From positions 1 to 64,000 of the forward strand of contig NZ_DBMV01000041.1 in assembly GCF_002298975.1 (NCBI RefSeq): DNA of 64,000 nt, given 5' to 3'. Below, in pieces: positions 54,407 through 62,703 of this stretch. The notes beneath the pieces were generated by a model, which saw only the letters and a program-made list of their open reading frames with translations, made no database searches and had not been told where the DNA came from. This stretch comes from Ralstonia sp. UBA689. GTDB taxonomy: Bacteria; Pseudomonadota; Gammaproteobacteria; Burkholderiales; Burkholderiaceae. Position numbers and translations under genes: made by a program. Every line of letters starts with the position of its first letter. Position 1 is the first letter of the stretch.

Positions 54407-54838
54407 TCAAGGCCGGAACTGCACGTTGACGATGGTGGCGTTCTGGATCAGCACGTTCGCTCCGCTGTTCTGGATGACCGTGGGGATCCCGGCGGCGTTG
54501 GTGAACGATCCGTCGCGCACGATGTTCGAGCCCGTCGCCACGTTCACGGCGGCGTTGTCGCTCACAGTGCCCGACAGGCGCGCATCATTCACGGTCTGGT
54601 ACAGGTCCTGCGTTCCGCCGCGATAGCCGTCGAGCTTGTCTGCATCGACCGCACGACCGAACCCAGGCACCGACACGGGCGCGGCGACCGGGGGACGCAC
54701 CGCTTCCATGTTGGCTGTCTGAGCACCGTCTGCGATCTGCGCATCGTCCGCCGCCATCGCCACTGCCGCTGGCCATGCCACCAGGCCGCATGCCACCAGC
54801 CATGCCGCCCATCCTGCTCTGGTTCTGTCGGATCGCAT
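54407..54838 (-). CDS. Second exported protein with AVxxDKLDxxRGG motif
   Basis: 143 residues. Sec signal peptide about 1-29 (cut near AMA-ADDA). AVDADKLDGYRGG at 63-75 matches the motif in the 175-residue protein at nine of twelve positions. The C-terminus is the repeat-like VIQNSGANVLIQNATIVNVQ (121-140). A GGAGA ribosome-binding site precedes the ATG at 54838, which I prefer to an in-frame start 39 bases upstream. It lies between the Gly-rich gene and the C39 peptidase gene. Confidence 0.78.
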   Translation of the reverse strand: MRSDRTRAGWAAWLVACGLVAWPAAVAMAADDAQIADGAQTANMEAVRPPVAAPVSVPGFGRAVDADKLDGYRGGTQDLYQTVNDARLSGTVSDNAAVNVATGSNIVRDGSFTNAAGIPTVIQNSGANVLIQNATIVNVQFRP

Positions 54839-54866
54839 CGAGTGGTCTCCTTCACGTTCCGACTGC

Positions 54867-54892
54867 GGCCGGGCCACAAAAGCAGCCCGGCC
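54867..54892 (-). promoter_or_regulatory. Intercistronic hairpin in the Fap-like operon
   Basis: Eight-base-pair perfect stem GGCCGGGC/GCCCGGCC with a ten-base loop, between the Gly-rich gene and the rest of the operon. On the minus strand its loop is T-rich, but no T run follows. It may favour expression of the first gene over the later ones. That is inference. Confidence 0.4.
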
Positions 54893-54962
54893 TGTGAACC
54901 GCTGGTCGCAGATACGTCATTGCGACAGCAGCGGCACTTCCCCGCTCATGCCCGATGCCGGA

Positions 54963-56258
54963 TCAGTGGCCGACATTCAGGTTGGCCTGCACATTGACGC
55001 TTTGCTGGACGAGGGACGCGAAGCCGCTGTTCTGGTTCGCGATCATCACCCCGGCAGCCGACTGGCCGACGCTGGTCATGGCATTGGACATGTTGAACGT
55101 GCCCGCATCCACCATCACTGTGCCGCCATTGCCACCCGTGCCGCCCACCGCACCGTTGCCGACACCGCCGTTGCCAACGCCACCCGCACCGCCTGCCGCG
55201 CCGACAGCGCCTACCGCGCCGTTGCCCGCAGTGGACGAAGCCGAGCCGTTGGTGGCACTGCCGTTGGTAGCGCTGCCGCCCGCGCCGCCGTTGCCGGCCA
55301 CGTTGGTGGCTGCACCGCCAGCCGCACCTGCGCCGCCCGTGCTCGTGCCGTTCGCCGCGCTGGTACCTGTGCCTGCACCGCCCGCAGCCGTCGACGTGCC
55401 GCTCGTTGCCGAGCCACCCGCACCGCCCGCGCCGCCTGCCGAACCGGCTGCTCCGCCAGTGGCCGCACCCGCGCCGTGATGATGGTTGGCATCGCCACCG
55501 CTGGCGCTGGACGAGCCACCCGCACCGCCACCACCACCGCCGGCTGCGCTCGCGCTGCCCGCTACACCACCCAGGCCTGCGCCAAGGCTGGCCGATAGCG
55601 TGCCGGAGCTTCCACCGTTGCCGCCATTGCCAGCACTGCCGGCAGCATCACCACCGCTGGCGCCATTGCCGGCCGTCGCACTGCCGTTGGTTGCGCTGCC
55701 ATGCGTAACGTTGCCCGAGCTGCCGCCCGCACCGCCGGAGCCGCCCGCGCCACCGGCGCCGCCGTTGCCACCTGCGCCCGTGCCGCCGTAGCCATAACCA
55801 CCACGGCCACCGCTGCCGCCGTTGGCCGAGCCGCCGTTGTTGGTGGCGACATTGCCGATACCGGACACGCTGATGTTGGTCACGGTGCCTTCCAGCTTGG
55901 AGACGGCGATCGCCTTGCTAGTGTTGAAGGAATTACTGAACGTGGCGACCGAGGTGCCGCCGTTGTTGGCGGCCGCGGTGCCATAACCGTCGGCATTGGC
56001 CCAGCCGCTGTTATCGCGGTTGCTGCCCTGGCTTTGGTCGTTATGTTGGTTGGAATTGTCTGTGTTGCGGGTGCTCGTGCGCGAGCTGGTATTGGTGTTG
56101 GTGTCAGTCGTGTTGGTGGTACTGGTGTTGGTGATGGTCGACGTATTGGTTTGGGTCTTGTCACCCGCTCCAGACGCTGAATTCCCAATATCGGCCAATG
56201 CAACGCCAGAGACCCCCAATCCCATGGCGATCGCGGTGGCCAGTAAGGTCTTCTTCAT
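54963..56258 (-). CDS. Large Gly/Ser/Asn-rich exported protein of the Fap-like locus
   Basis: 431 residues. Signal peptide 1-22 (cut near VALA). Residues about 35-90 are Thr/Asn/Ser-rich; about 140-375 are Gly-rich low complexity with GGAGGAGG and NGSATNGSA runs. The C-terminus QNSGFASLVQQSVNVQ (409-424) matches the tails of the two smaller exported proteins. ATG 56258 has a GAGGAG site. It is the likely major structural subunit or adhesive component of the locus, by position first in the operon. It could instead be an unrelated Gly-rich surface protein. Confidence 0.75.
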   Translation of the reverse strand: MKKTLLATAIAMGLGVSGVALADIGNSASGAGDKTQTNTSTITNTSTTNTTDTNTNTSSRTSTRNTDNSNQHNDQSQGSNRDNSGWANADGYGTAAANNGGTSVATFSNSFNTSKAIAVSKLEGTVTNISVSGIGNVATNNGGSANGGSGGRGGYGYGGTGAGGNGGAGGAGGSGGAGGSSGNVTHGSATNGSATAGNGASGGDAAGSAGNGGNGGSSGTLSASLGAGLGGVAGSASAAGGGGGGAGGSSSASGGDANHHHGAGAATGGAAGSAGGAGGAGGSATSGTSTAAGGAGTGTSAANGTSTGGAGAAGGAATNVAGNGGAGGSATNGSATNGSASSTAGNGAVGAVGAAGGAGGVGNGGVGNGAVGGTGGNGGTVMVDAGTFNMSNAMTSVGQSAAGVMIANQNSGFASLVQQSVNVQANLNVGH

Positions 56259-56975
56259 AACGCACTCCTCCATAAAGGTGAGAGGGACGGCGGGAAGCGC
56301 GGCCGGTGGGGCCGGCGCGCTCTGCCTGTGGGAAAAACATCACCCACCCCGGGGGCGCGTGTTTGCATATTCAATGCCACCTTCTGGCGCGCTAGCGCAC
56401 CACAATCCCTAAGCAATTGAAAACGCGAAAGAAAAGCGCGGACGGGCATGCCGTACGCGCGTGCCAAAGCATGGGATCGTGCCAAGGCATCCTCTTTTCG
56501 TAGGGGTAATTGGCGTGCGTTGGTTGCAGCATTGAAACGGCGTTGCCGGGCATAGGCGGAAAGCCTGCATTCCAGCGCCGGCGCAAGACGTAAGGCCCAC
56601 CAGCGGATGCACGTGACCCGGGCGGTTAAGCCTATCGCTTCGGAATCTGATTCAGCGGCGATACATCGGCGCATCCGGGCTCACATTGCTGACGCTGCCG
56701 CTTTTGGGCGACATGCATCCCGTGGCGCACGCCACGCGCCGAGGGGCAAATCACGATGCGGGATATGCCGTGGCCGCGCGACCGTGCACGCGGGGTCTCC
56801 TGCGAGTGCCCCCTATCAGCAAGACACATGCGGGAACCGAGTCTTCGATTCTGCGCCGGGCCACGCCCCGGGGCAGGCAAGAGGGGCCGCGCACGGCAAG
56901 CATCGTCATGGCAACGACATGCCGCGCGCAACCGGTTCGCATTTCAGCGAAGAAATTGCACCGTGCGGCGCAGCC
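56259..56975. other. Intergenic region upstream of the Fap-like operon
   Basis: About 700 bases with no supportable protein gene; the frames are short, Arg/Cys-rich and family-free. It should hold the operon promoter and the end of the acyl-CoA synthetase gene. A 10-bp palindrome GCGCTAGCGC sits at 56389-56398, about 135 bases from the start codon, and the stretch around 56400-56530 is AT-richer than its surroundings. I could not assign a promoter. Confidence 0.55.
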
Positions 56976-58691
56976 TCAAGCCGTCGCTGCCACCGTCAGC
57001 TTGAGTTCTTCGATCATGCGATCGCGCATGACGAATTTCTGCACCTTGCCCGTCACCGTCATCGGCATCTCGGTGACGAAGCGGATGTAGCGCGGGATCT
57101 TGTAGTGCGCGATCTGGCCTTGGCAGAATGCGCGAATCTCGTCCTCCGTGGCCTGCTGACCGGGTTTGAGCACGATCCACGCGCACACCTCCTCGCCGTA
57201 CTTCGGGTCGGGCACGCCGAATACGTTGACGGCCTGCACCTTCGGGTGGCGGAAGAGGAATTCCTCGATCTCGCGCGGGTACACGTTCTCTCCGCCGCGA
57301 ATGAGCATGTCCTTCACGCGGCCGACGATGTTGCAGTAACCCTCGGCGTCGAACGTGGCGAGGTCGCCCGTGTGCATCCAGCCGTCGTGGATGGACTCTG
57401 CGGTCTTGGCCTCGTCGTCCCAGTAGCCGAGCATGACCGAATAGCCCTTGGTGCACAGCTCACCCTTCTCGCCCACCGGCACGGTTTCGCCCGCGCCGTC
57501 CACCAGCTTGACCTGCAGATGCGGCTGGATGCGGCCCACCGTGGTGACGCGCTTGTCCAGCGGGTCGGTCACGGCGCTCTGGAACGACACGGGGCTCGTC
57601 TCGGTCATGCCGTAGGCGATGGTGACTTCGCGCAGGTTCAGCTCGGACACCACACGCTTCATCACCTCGATCGGACACGGTGAGCCCGCCATGATGCCGC
57701 CGCGCAGGCTCGATACATCAAAGGTCTTGAACTCGGGGTGATCGAGCTGCGCGATGAACATGGTCGGCACGCCGTGCAGTTGCGTGCAGCGCTCCTCGGC
57801 CACGGTGCGCAGCGTGGCGAGCGCGTCAAATGCCTCGCCCGGGAACACCATGCACGCACCGGTGGCGGTGCATGTGAGCACCGACATCACCATCCCAAAG
57901 CAGTGGTACAGCGGCACCGGAATGCACAGCCGGTCGCCGCCTTGCAGGTTCATCGCCATCGCCACGAAGCGCGCGTTGTTGACCACGTTCATGTGCGTGA
58001 GCGTGGCGCCCTTGGGCGAGCCCGTGGTGCCACTGGTGAACTGGATGTTGATGGCATCATCCGGCGACAGCGTGGCGGTGATGGCGTCCAACGCATCAAC
58101 GGGTACGTTCACACCGCGCGCAATGACGTCGGCAAAGTTGACCATGCCCGGCGTGGCGCCCTCGCCCGTGCGGATGACCCAGCGCAGCGCGGGCAGCTTG
58201 GCAGCGCTCAATGCACCGGGCTGCGCGGTGGACAACTCAGGCGCAAGCGTCTGCAGCATCTCCAGGTAGCGCGAGGTCTTGAACGCCTCGGCCGCGACGA
58301 TGGCCTTGCAGCCGACCTTGTTGAGCGCGTACTCCAGCTCGGCAAGCCGATACGCAGGGTTGATGTTGACGAGGATGAGCCCGAGCCGCGCGGTCGCGAA
58401 CTGCGTGAGCACCCATTCGTAGCGGTTGGGCGACCAGATGCCGATGCGGTCACCCCGCTCCAGCCCCAGCGCGTGCAGGCCGGCAGCCAACGCATCGACC
58501 TGCTCGGCAAAGGCGCGCCAGGTCCAGCGCACGCCTTGCTCGCGAAACACCACCGCCTCCGCATCGAGGTTGCGGCGCACGGTGTCTGCCAGCAGCGCCG
58601 ACACCGTCACGTGCGCCAGCGGCACCGATGTATCGCCCACCACATATGACACGCCGCCGCGCGGGCGCGGGTCGAATACTTCACCAGCCAT
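56976..58691 (-). CDS. AMP-dependent fatty-acid/acyl-CoA synthetase
   Basis: 571 residues, ANL-superfamily ligase that activates a carboxylic acid to its CoA ester via an acyl-adenylate. Signatures: INIQFTSGTTGSPKGATLTH (ATP loop), VTIAYGMTETSP, GWMHTGDLATFDAEGYCNIVGR and the C-terminal catalytic Lys in TVTGKVQKFVMRD. No membrane helix. It resembles medium-chain FadD-like enzymes of beta-proteobacteria. No adjacent pathway gene identifies the substrate. ATG 58691. Confidence 0.92.
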   Translation of the reverse strand: MAGEVFDPRPRGGVSYVVGDTSVPLAHVTVSALLADTVRRNLDAEAVVFREQGVRWTWRAFAEQVDALAAGLHALGLERGDRIGIWSPNRYEWVLTQFATARLGLILVNINPAYRLAELEYALNKVGCKAIVAAEAFKTSRYLEMLQTLAPELSTAQPGALSAAKLPALRWVIRTGEGATPGMVNFADVIARGVNVPVDALDAITATLSPDDAINIQFTSGTTGSPKGATLTHMNVVNNARFVAMAMNLQGGDRLCIPVPLYHCFGMVMSVLTCTATGACMVFPGEAFDALATLRTVAEERCTQLHGVPTMFIAQLDHPEFKTFDVSSLRGGIMAGSPCPIEVMKRVVSELNLREVTIAYGMTETSPVSFQSAVTDPLDKRVTTVGRIQPHLQVKLVDGAGETVPVGEKGELCTKGYSVMLGYWDDEAKTAESIHDGWMHTGDLATFDAEGYCNIVGRVKDMLIRGGENVYPREIEEFLFRHPKVQAVNVFGVPDPKYGEEVCAWIVLKPGQQATEDEIRAFCQGQIAHYKIPRYIRFVTEMPMTVTGKVQKFVMRDRMIEELKLTVAATA

Positions 58692-58909
58692 GGATGTCTC
58701 CTCCTATCAACGTGGCCTTGTGAGCCTGTTTTAAGTGATTTGTAACCGCTGTTTTGCCTGCAATTTGACGCAGCTTGACGCTTTTGGCAATCCGCTCGCC
58801 GACGAACAGTGACGCGGAACAATTGCTGCGCCGCAGCAGCAAAAATCCGGGCCAGATGCCGCCGACGCGCTAACATGCCGGCCTGACGTTTTTGCCTGTG
58901 GGATGCGTG

Positions 58910-59428
58910 ATGATCGTTGTGGTGATGGGAGTGTCGGGTTGCGGCAAGTCGACGGTGGGCCAGAAGATCGCCGAGCGTCTGGGTTGCGCCTTTCGTGATG
59001 GCGACGAGTTCCACAGCGACGCAAACCGCGCCAAGATGCACGCCGGCATCCCGCTCAACGATGACGACCGCAAGCCCTGGCTCGAATCCATCCGCGCCTA
59101 CATGGACGAGATGACCGGCGACGGCCGCTCGCTGGTGGTCGCCTGCTCTGCGCTCAAGCAGCGCTACCGCGACGTGTTGCGCGGCAATCCTGGCAACGTC
59201 GGCAACACCGAGTTCGTCTACCTGAAGGGTGATTTCGACCTGCTGCAAAGCCGTCTGGGCGCGCGCAAGGATCACTTCTTCAACCCCAACCTGCTGCGCA
59301 GCCAGTTCGAGGCACTGGAAGAGCCGACCGACGCCATCGTCGTCGACATCGCCCTGCCGCCCGAAACCATCGTCGATCGCGCCGTTGAGCAACTCCAGGC
59401 GCGCGCCGCGCATCGCCCGGCCGCCTAA
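58910..59428 (+). CDS. gntK: Gluconokinase
   Basis: 172 residues. P-loop VMGVSGCGKSTVG (about 6-18), then FRDGDEFHSDANRAKMHAGIPLNDDDRKPWL, the gluconate-binding block of GntK. It phosphorylates D-gluconate to 6-phosphogluconate for the Entner-Doudoroff or pentose route. I take ATG 58910 (MIVVVMG); an in-frame TTG lies 18 bases upstream. Stop is close to the convergent HExxH gene end. Confidence 0.94.
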   Translation: MIVVVMGVSGCGKSTVGQKIAERLGCAFRDGDEFHSDANRAKMHAGIPLNDDDRKPWLESIRAYMDEMTGDGRSLVVACSALKQRYRDVLRGNPGNVGNTEFVYLKGDFDLLQSRLGARKDHFFNPNLLRSQFEALEEPTDAIVVDIALPPETIVDRAVEQLQARAAHRPAA

Positions 59429-60228
59429 CTGCGCGACAGTTGCAGCAGCACGGCCTGCACCTCGCCGTTGCAGACGCGGCTTATGCGATCCTGCTCCTGC
59501 GGCGTGTCGATCTGCTCGTGCGTCTGCAGACCCAGCTCGATGAGGGATTGCACGCGCGGCAACCAGTGGCGCGCAAGCGCAGTCTGCAGATCGGCCGCAA
59601 TGCGCTCTGGGTCGCCAAAGTAAAGCCGCCCGCCGTATTCGCGCCGGATCTCCTTGCTGATCACCGCTGCCGCGCGCGGCAGCACGGCGCGATTGACGGC
59701 CACGTGCCGCAGCTCGTGCTCGCGAATGGCGCTGTAAGCGCAGCTACCCGGCGCAAACTCACGCGCCACCGTCACGCGAAAATCGCTCAGGACCAGTTCC
59801 ACGTCGATGGACGGCCGCAGGCATGTGGTGGGCGGCTGCGTCGGCAGCGCCATGTAGCGGCTGGTGACGTCGAAACGCGCACCCAGCGTGGCGTAGGTTT
59901 TTCCAAGGACTCGTGCGGCACGGTCGTAAGACGGCGCCTCGGCGGTCAACTGGTCGACAGACCTGTCGTTGGAGAAGGTCAGCGGGGTTTCGCTGGCATG
60001 AACGGTCACATGCATGGGGCCCAGCTTCTCGTCGCAGACCTGCAGCCAATACGTCTTGGACTCTGACAGGCTGACCGGCACGGCAGCATGTCCATCCTCG
60101 GTCGTTGCGGCAACGGCCTCAATGGGTGCAAAGCGGACATTGGCCAACTGCGCGCGGTAGTGCCGGCTCCAAACCAAGCCACCGGCAACGCATGCCAGCA
60201 CCAAACCCAAGACCACCACCCGACGCAT
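59425..60228 (-). CDS. Exported HExxH-motif protein, function unknown
   Basis: 267 residues. N-terminal membrane anchor or signal (VVVLGLVLACVAGGLVW, about 4-20). A single zinc-protease-like motif SAIREHELRHVAVNR lies about residue 170 (HELRH). No other protease feature is recognised; DUF922-type secreted proteins have a similar HExxH layout, which makes that the best guess. The upstream frame is open, but ATG 60228 starts the anchor. The stop overlaps the end of gntK (convergent) by four bases. Confidence 0.7.
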   Translation of the reverse strand: MRRVVVLGLVLACVAGGLVWSRHYRAQLANVRFAPIEAVAATTEDGHAAVPVSLSESKTYWLQVCDEKLGPMHVTVHASETPLTFSNDRSVDQLTAEAPSYDRAARVLGKTYATLGARFDVTSRYMALPTQPPTTCLRPSIDVELVLSDFRVTVAREFAPGSCAYSAIREHELRHVAVNRAVLPRAAAVISKEIRREYGGRLYFGDPERIAADLQTALARHWLPRVQSLIELGLQTHEQIDTPQEQDRISRVCNGEVQAVLLQLSRS

Positions 60229-60286
60229 GCTGGGCTCCCCGTCTGCGCATCCCGACCGGTCTCGCGCAGGGGGCGCAGCGGTCAGG

Positions 60287-61249
60287 TCATGCCGGCGTCG
60301 ATTCCGCCGGTTCTGTGCGGGCGGCGACCAATCGCCGGATCTGCTCGCCCGATTGTTTGAGCGCAATGCGCGCCTCTGGTAAGAAAGGATAGAAGATCGG
60401 CCACACATGCGGAAGCCGGTGGCCCACTTCCACCGAAACGGATACCCCCGCAGCCCGCGCTCGCTCGGCCATTCGGAGGGTGTCGTCGCGCAGGACTTCG
60501 CTGCTGCTGACATAGCAATGCAGTGTCGGCAGGCCGACGAAATCGGCATACAGCGGCGAGGCGAGCGGATGATCCACCGGCGCCCCCGAATCGCCCAGGT
60601 ACAACGCTGCACCGTGCGCCATCCAGGCGCCGCGAAACATTACGTCGGATTCATCGTTGTCGATCAGGCTCTGGCCGGTGGCGGCCAGGTCCGTCCACGG
60701 CGAATAGAGAATCGCGCCGGCAGGCAGCGGGTCTGCCGCATCGCGCAGCGCCACCAGCAGTGCCAGCGCCAGCCCGCCGCCCGCCGAATCACCCGCCACC
60801 ACCAAGCGCGACGGCTCAACGCCCTGCGTCAGCAATGCACGATAGGCGGCGAGTGCGTCTTCCACGGCAGCAGGAAACGGGTGCTCGGGCGCGAGGCGAT
60901 AATCCGGCGCATACACGCGCGAGCGCGCATGCGTCGCCAGCCCGATGGTGATCGGACGATGCGTGCGCGGGCTGCAGAAGAAGTAGCCGCCGCCGTGCAG
61001 GTAGAGCACCACGGGGGCCGAGCCAGCAACGTCGCCCAGCATGTCCGGGTCGGCCGGTTCGATCCACTCGCCGGTCAGTCCGCCGTTGGCCGGCACGATG
61101 CGCCAGTCCGGCGGCAACTCTACCGGTTTCGGCATGGTCCGCTTCTCGGCGTGAAGGCGCGTGGCAACCGGGTCGAAGGGTTCCCGCTCAGTCGGTTTCT
61201 TGACCTGGTTTCGCACCATCCAGGAGATGACCCAGTTCTGCCAGCTCAT
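60287..61249 (-). CDS. HSL-type alpha/beta-hydrolase (esterase/lipase)
   Basis: 320 residues, hormone-sensitive-lipase family. Oxyanion motif HGGGY (85-89), nucleophile elbow GDSAGGG with Ser155, and the C-terminal His in VGHRLPHVWPIF. It hydrolyses short esters. Substrate unknown. ATG 61249. No operon partner, although it runs in the same direction as the HExxH gene 60 bases away. Confidence 0.9.
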   Translation of the reverse strand: MSWQNWVISWMVRNQVKKPTEREPFDPVATRLHAEKRTMPKPVELPPDWRIVPANGGLTGEWIEPADPDMLGDVAGSAPVVLYLHGGGYFFCSPRTHRPITIGLATHARSRVYAPDYRLAPEHPFPAAVEDALAAYRALLTQGVEPSRLVVAGDSAGGGLALALLVALRDAADPLPAGAILYSPWTDLAATGQSLIDNDESDVMFRGAWMAHGAALYLGDSGAPVDHPLASPLYADFVGLPTLHCYVSSSEVLRDDTLRMAERARAAGVSVSVEVGHRLPHVWPIFYPFLPEARIALKQSGEQIRRLVAARTEPAESTPA

Positions 61250-61367
61250 CGCGCGATCCTCAGCTCGAAAACACCAGCCTAGCGAGGATGCGCTGCCCGG
61301 ACAATCGGTTCACACCCGTGTTTGAACAGGCGTGCGCTCAGGCCGCGCAGCGACCTGCCATCGACTG

Positions 61368-61652
61368 CTACCGGGCGGAGGCAATCACCTCGTTCAACCG
61401 CGCGAAGAACCGGTCATACATCTCGGCATCGGTCACGGTGGTCGTGCGCGAATCGCCGTTGGAGTCCCAGATCGTCACATTGAAGCGCGCGCGCACCAGC
61501 GTTCCGCCCGCAGCATTGGGACGCACGGCGACAAGCGCGGCCACGCTTTCGTGATCAGGCTTGGCGCTCAACGGTACGCCGGCACACTGCGGTCGCACAG
61601 AGATTTCTTGGCCCGCAGCGGACGCGTGTTCCTCAGGTTTGGAGCCCAACAA
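61368..61652 (-). CDS. Small orphan ORF, possibly a lipoprotein fragment
   Basis: 94 codons from a TTG start, with no ATG or signal peptide. The C-terminal half (VRARFNVTIWDSNGDSRTT-like, ending in MYDRFFARLNEVIAS) resembles the ends of some small beta-proteobacterial lipoproteins, but I cannot name a family. It may be a 5'-truncated remnant. Coding character is moderate; expression uncertain. Confidence 0.35.
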   Translation of the reverse strand: MLGSKPEEHASAAGQEISVRPQCAGVPLSAKPDHESVAALVAVRPNAAGGTLVRARFNVTIWDSNGDSRTTTVTDAEMYDRFFARLNEVIASAR

Positions 61653-61683
61653 TCTACGTTTCGATATATTATTGAAACCTTAA

Positions 61684-61779
61684 TTGAGTCGCCATGCTTC
61701 TCCGCCCATACCCACCGACTTTGTCGGCACGATGCTGGCGGACATGGCCATCTTCCATTGGATCGAGCGCCCACGCTAA
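61684..61779 (+). pseudogene. Possible acyltransferase C-terminal remnant
   Basis: A short frame of about 31 codons with stop at 61777-61779, ending in MAIFHWIERPR, reminiscent of the final helix and tail of acyltransferase-3 (OafA-like) proteins. It has no start and an in-frame stop immediately upstream, so if real it is only a relic. Low confidence. Confidence 0.25.
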
Positions 61780-61842
61780 CCGCTCAGACGCCCCGATCCA
61801 ACGCAACACAAGCAACACACAACCAACCTGTCAGGAGACAAC

Positions 61843-62652
61843 ATGACGCCCCGCATGCTTGGCGCTGCATTGGCGCTGGCCTTCAGCACATCCGCATTCG
61901 CACAATCCACGCCAGCCACACTGCCGGTGCCGGATGAAGCCACCATCCCGGCTGGCCCCATGGGCGACGCCATCAAGCGCGGCAAGCTGATCCTCACCGA
62001 CACCAAGCGCCAGTTGCCGCACAACGTCGGCAACGGCCTGAACTGCACGAGCTGCCACCTCAACGGCGGCACAGTACCGTACGCCTCGCCATGGGTAGGG
62101 CTGACGGGCGCGTTTCCGGAATACCGCTCACGCAGCGGCGCAATCATCTCGTTGCAGCAGCGCGTGAACGACTGTTTCCAGCGCTCGATGAACGGCAAAC
62201 CGCTGGCTTTCGACAGCGACGACATGAACGCCATCCTCGCCTATATGAAATGGCTCTCCAGCGGCGTGCCCACCGGCGTCAACGTGACAGGACGCGGCTT
62301 CGAGAAGATCGACACGGCACTCGTGCCGGACCGGGCGCAGGGCAAAGCCGTCTACGCACAACGCTGCGCCGCCTGCCATGGCGCTGAAGGCCTGGGCATT
62401 GCGAACCCGCAGGGTGGCTACGCGATACCGCCGCTGTGGGGCAACGATTCGTTCAACGTGGGGGCGGGCATGGCGCGCATGTTTACCGCCGCCGCCTTCG
62501 TGAAGCACAACATGCCGCTCGGCCAGGGCGGCACGCTCACGGCGCAGGAGGCGGTGGACGTGGCGGCATTCTTCACCGAGCAGCCGCGCCCCGACTACGC
62601 CGCACGCGTCAAGGACTGGCCCAAGGGCGATCGGCCGAAAGACGCACGCTGA
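61843..62652 (+). CDS. Dihaem c-type cytochrome, TsdA-like
   Basis: 269 residues. Sec signal peptide 1-20 (FSTSAFA). Two haem c sites: CTSCH at 68-72 and CAACH at 175-179. The Cys111 within RVNDCFQRSMNGKPL is at the position where thiosulfate dehydrogenase TsdA has its unusual Cys haem ligand, which supports a TsdA-like (thiosulfate/tetrathionate) call. It acts in the periplasm. The gene stands alone, followed by a terminator; donor or acceptor partners are not in the window. Confidence 0.85.
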   Translation: MTPRMLGAALALAFSTSAFAQSTPATLPVPDEATIPAGPMGDAIKRGKLILTDTKRQLPHNVGNGLNCTSCHLNGGTVPYASPWVGLTGAFPEYRSRSGAIISLQQRVNDCFQRSMNGKPLAFDSDDMNAILAYMKWLSSGVPTGVNVTGRGFEKIDTALVPDRAQGKAVYAQRCAACHGAEGLGIANPQGGYAIPPLWGNDSFNVGAGMARMFTAAAFVKHNMPLGQGGTLTAQEAVDVAAFFTEQPRPDYAARVKDWPKGDRPKDAR

Positions 62653-62670
62653 GTTCGCCCGCAAAATGAA

Positions 62671-62703
62671 AAGCCCGTCGCCTGAGTGGCGCGGGGTTTT
62701 TTT
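62671..62703 (+). terminator. Rho-independent terminator after the cytochrome gene
   Basis: Imperfect hairpin AAGCCCGTCGCC/GGCGCGGGGTT followed by a run of T. It ends the cytochrome transcript. Confidence 0.75.

Noticed and set aside
54894..56180. Plus-strand Ala/Pro/Thr-rich frames opposite the Gly-rich gene
   Set aside because: They mirror the low-complexity Gly codons of the minus-strand gene, which has the signal peptide and ribosome-binding site.
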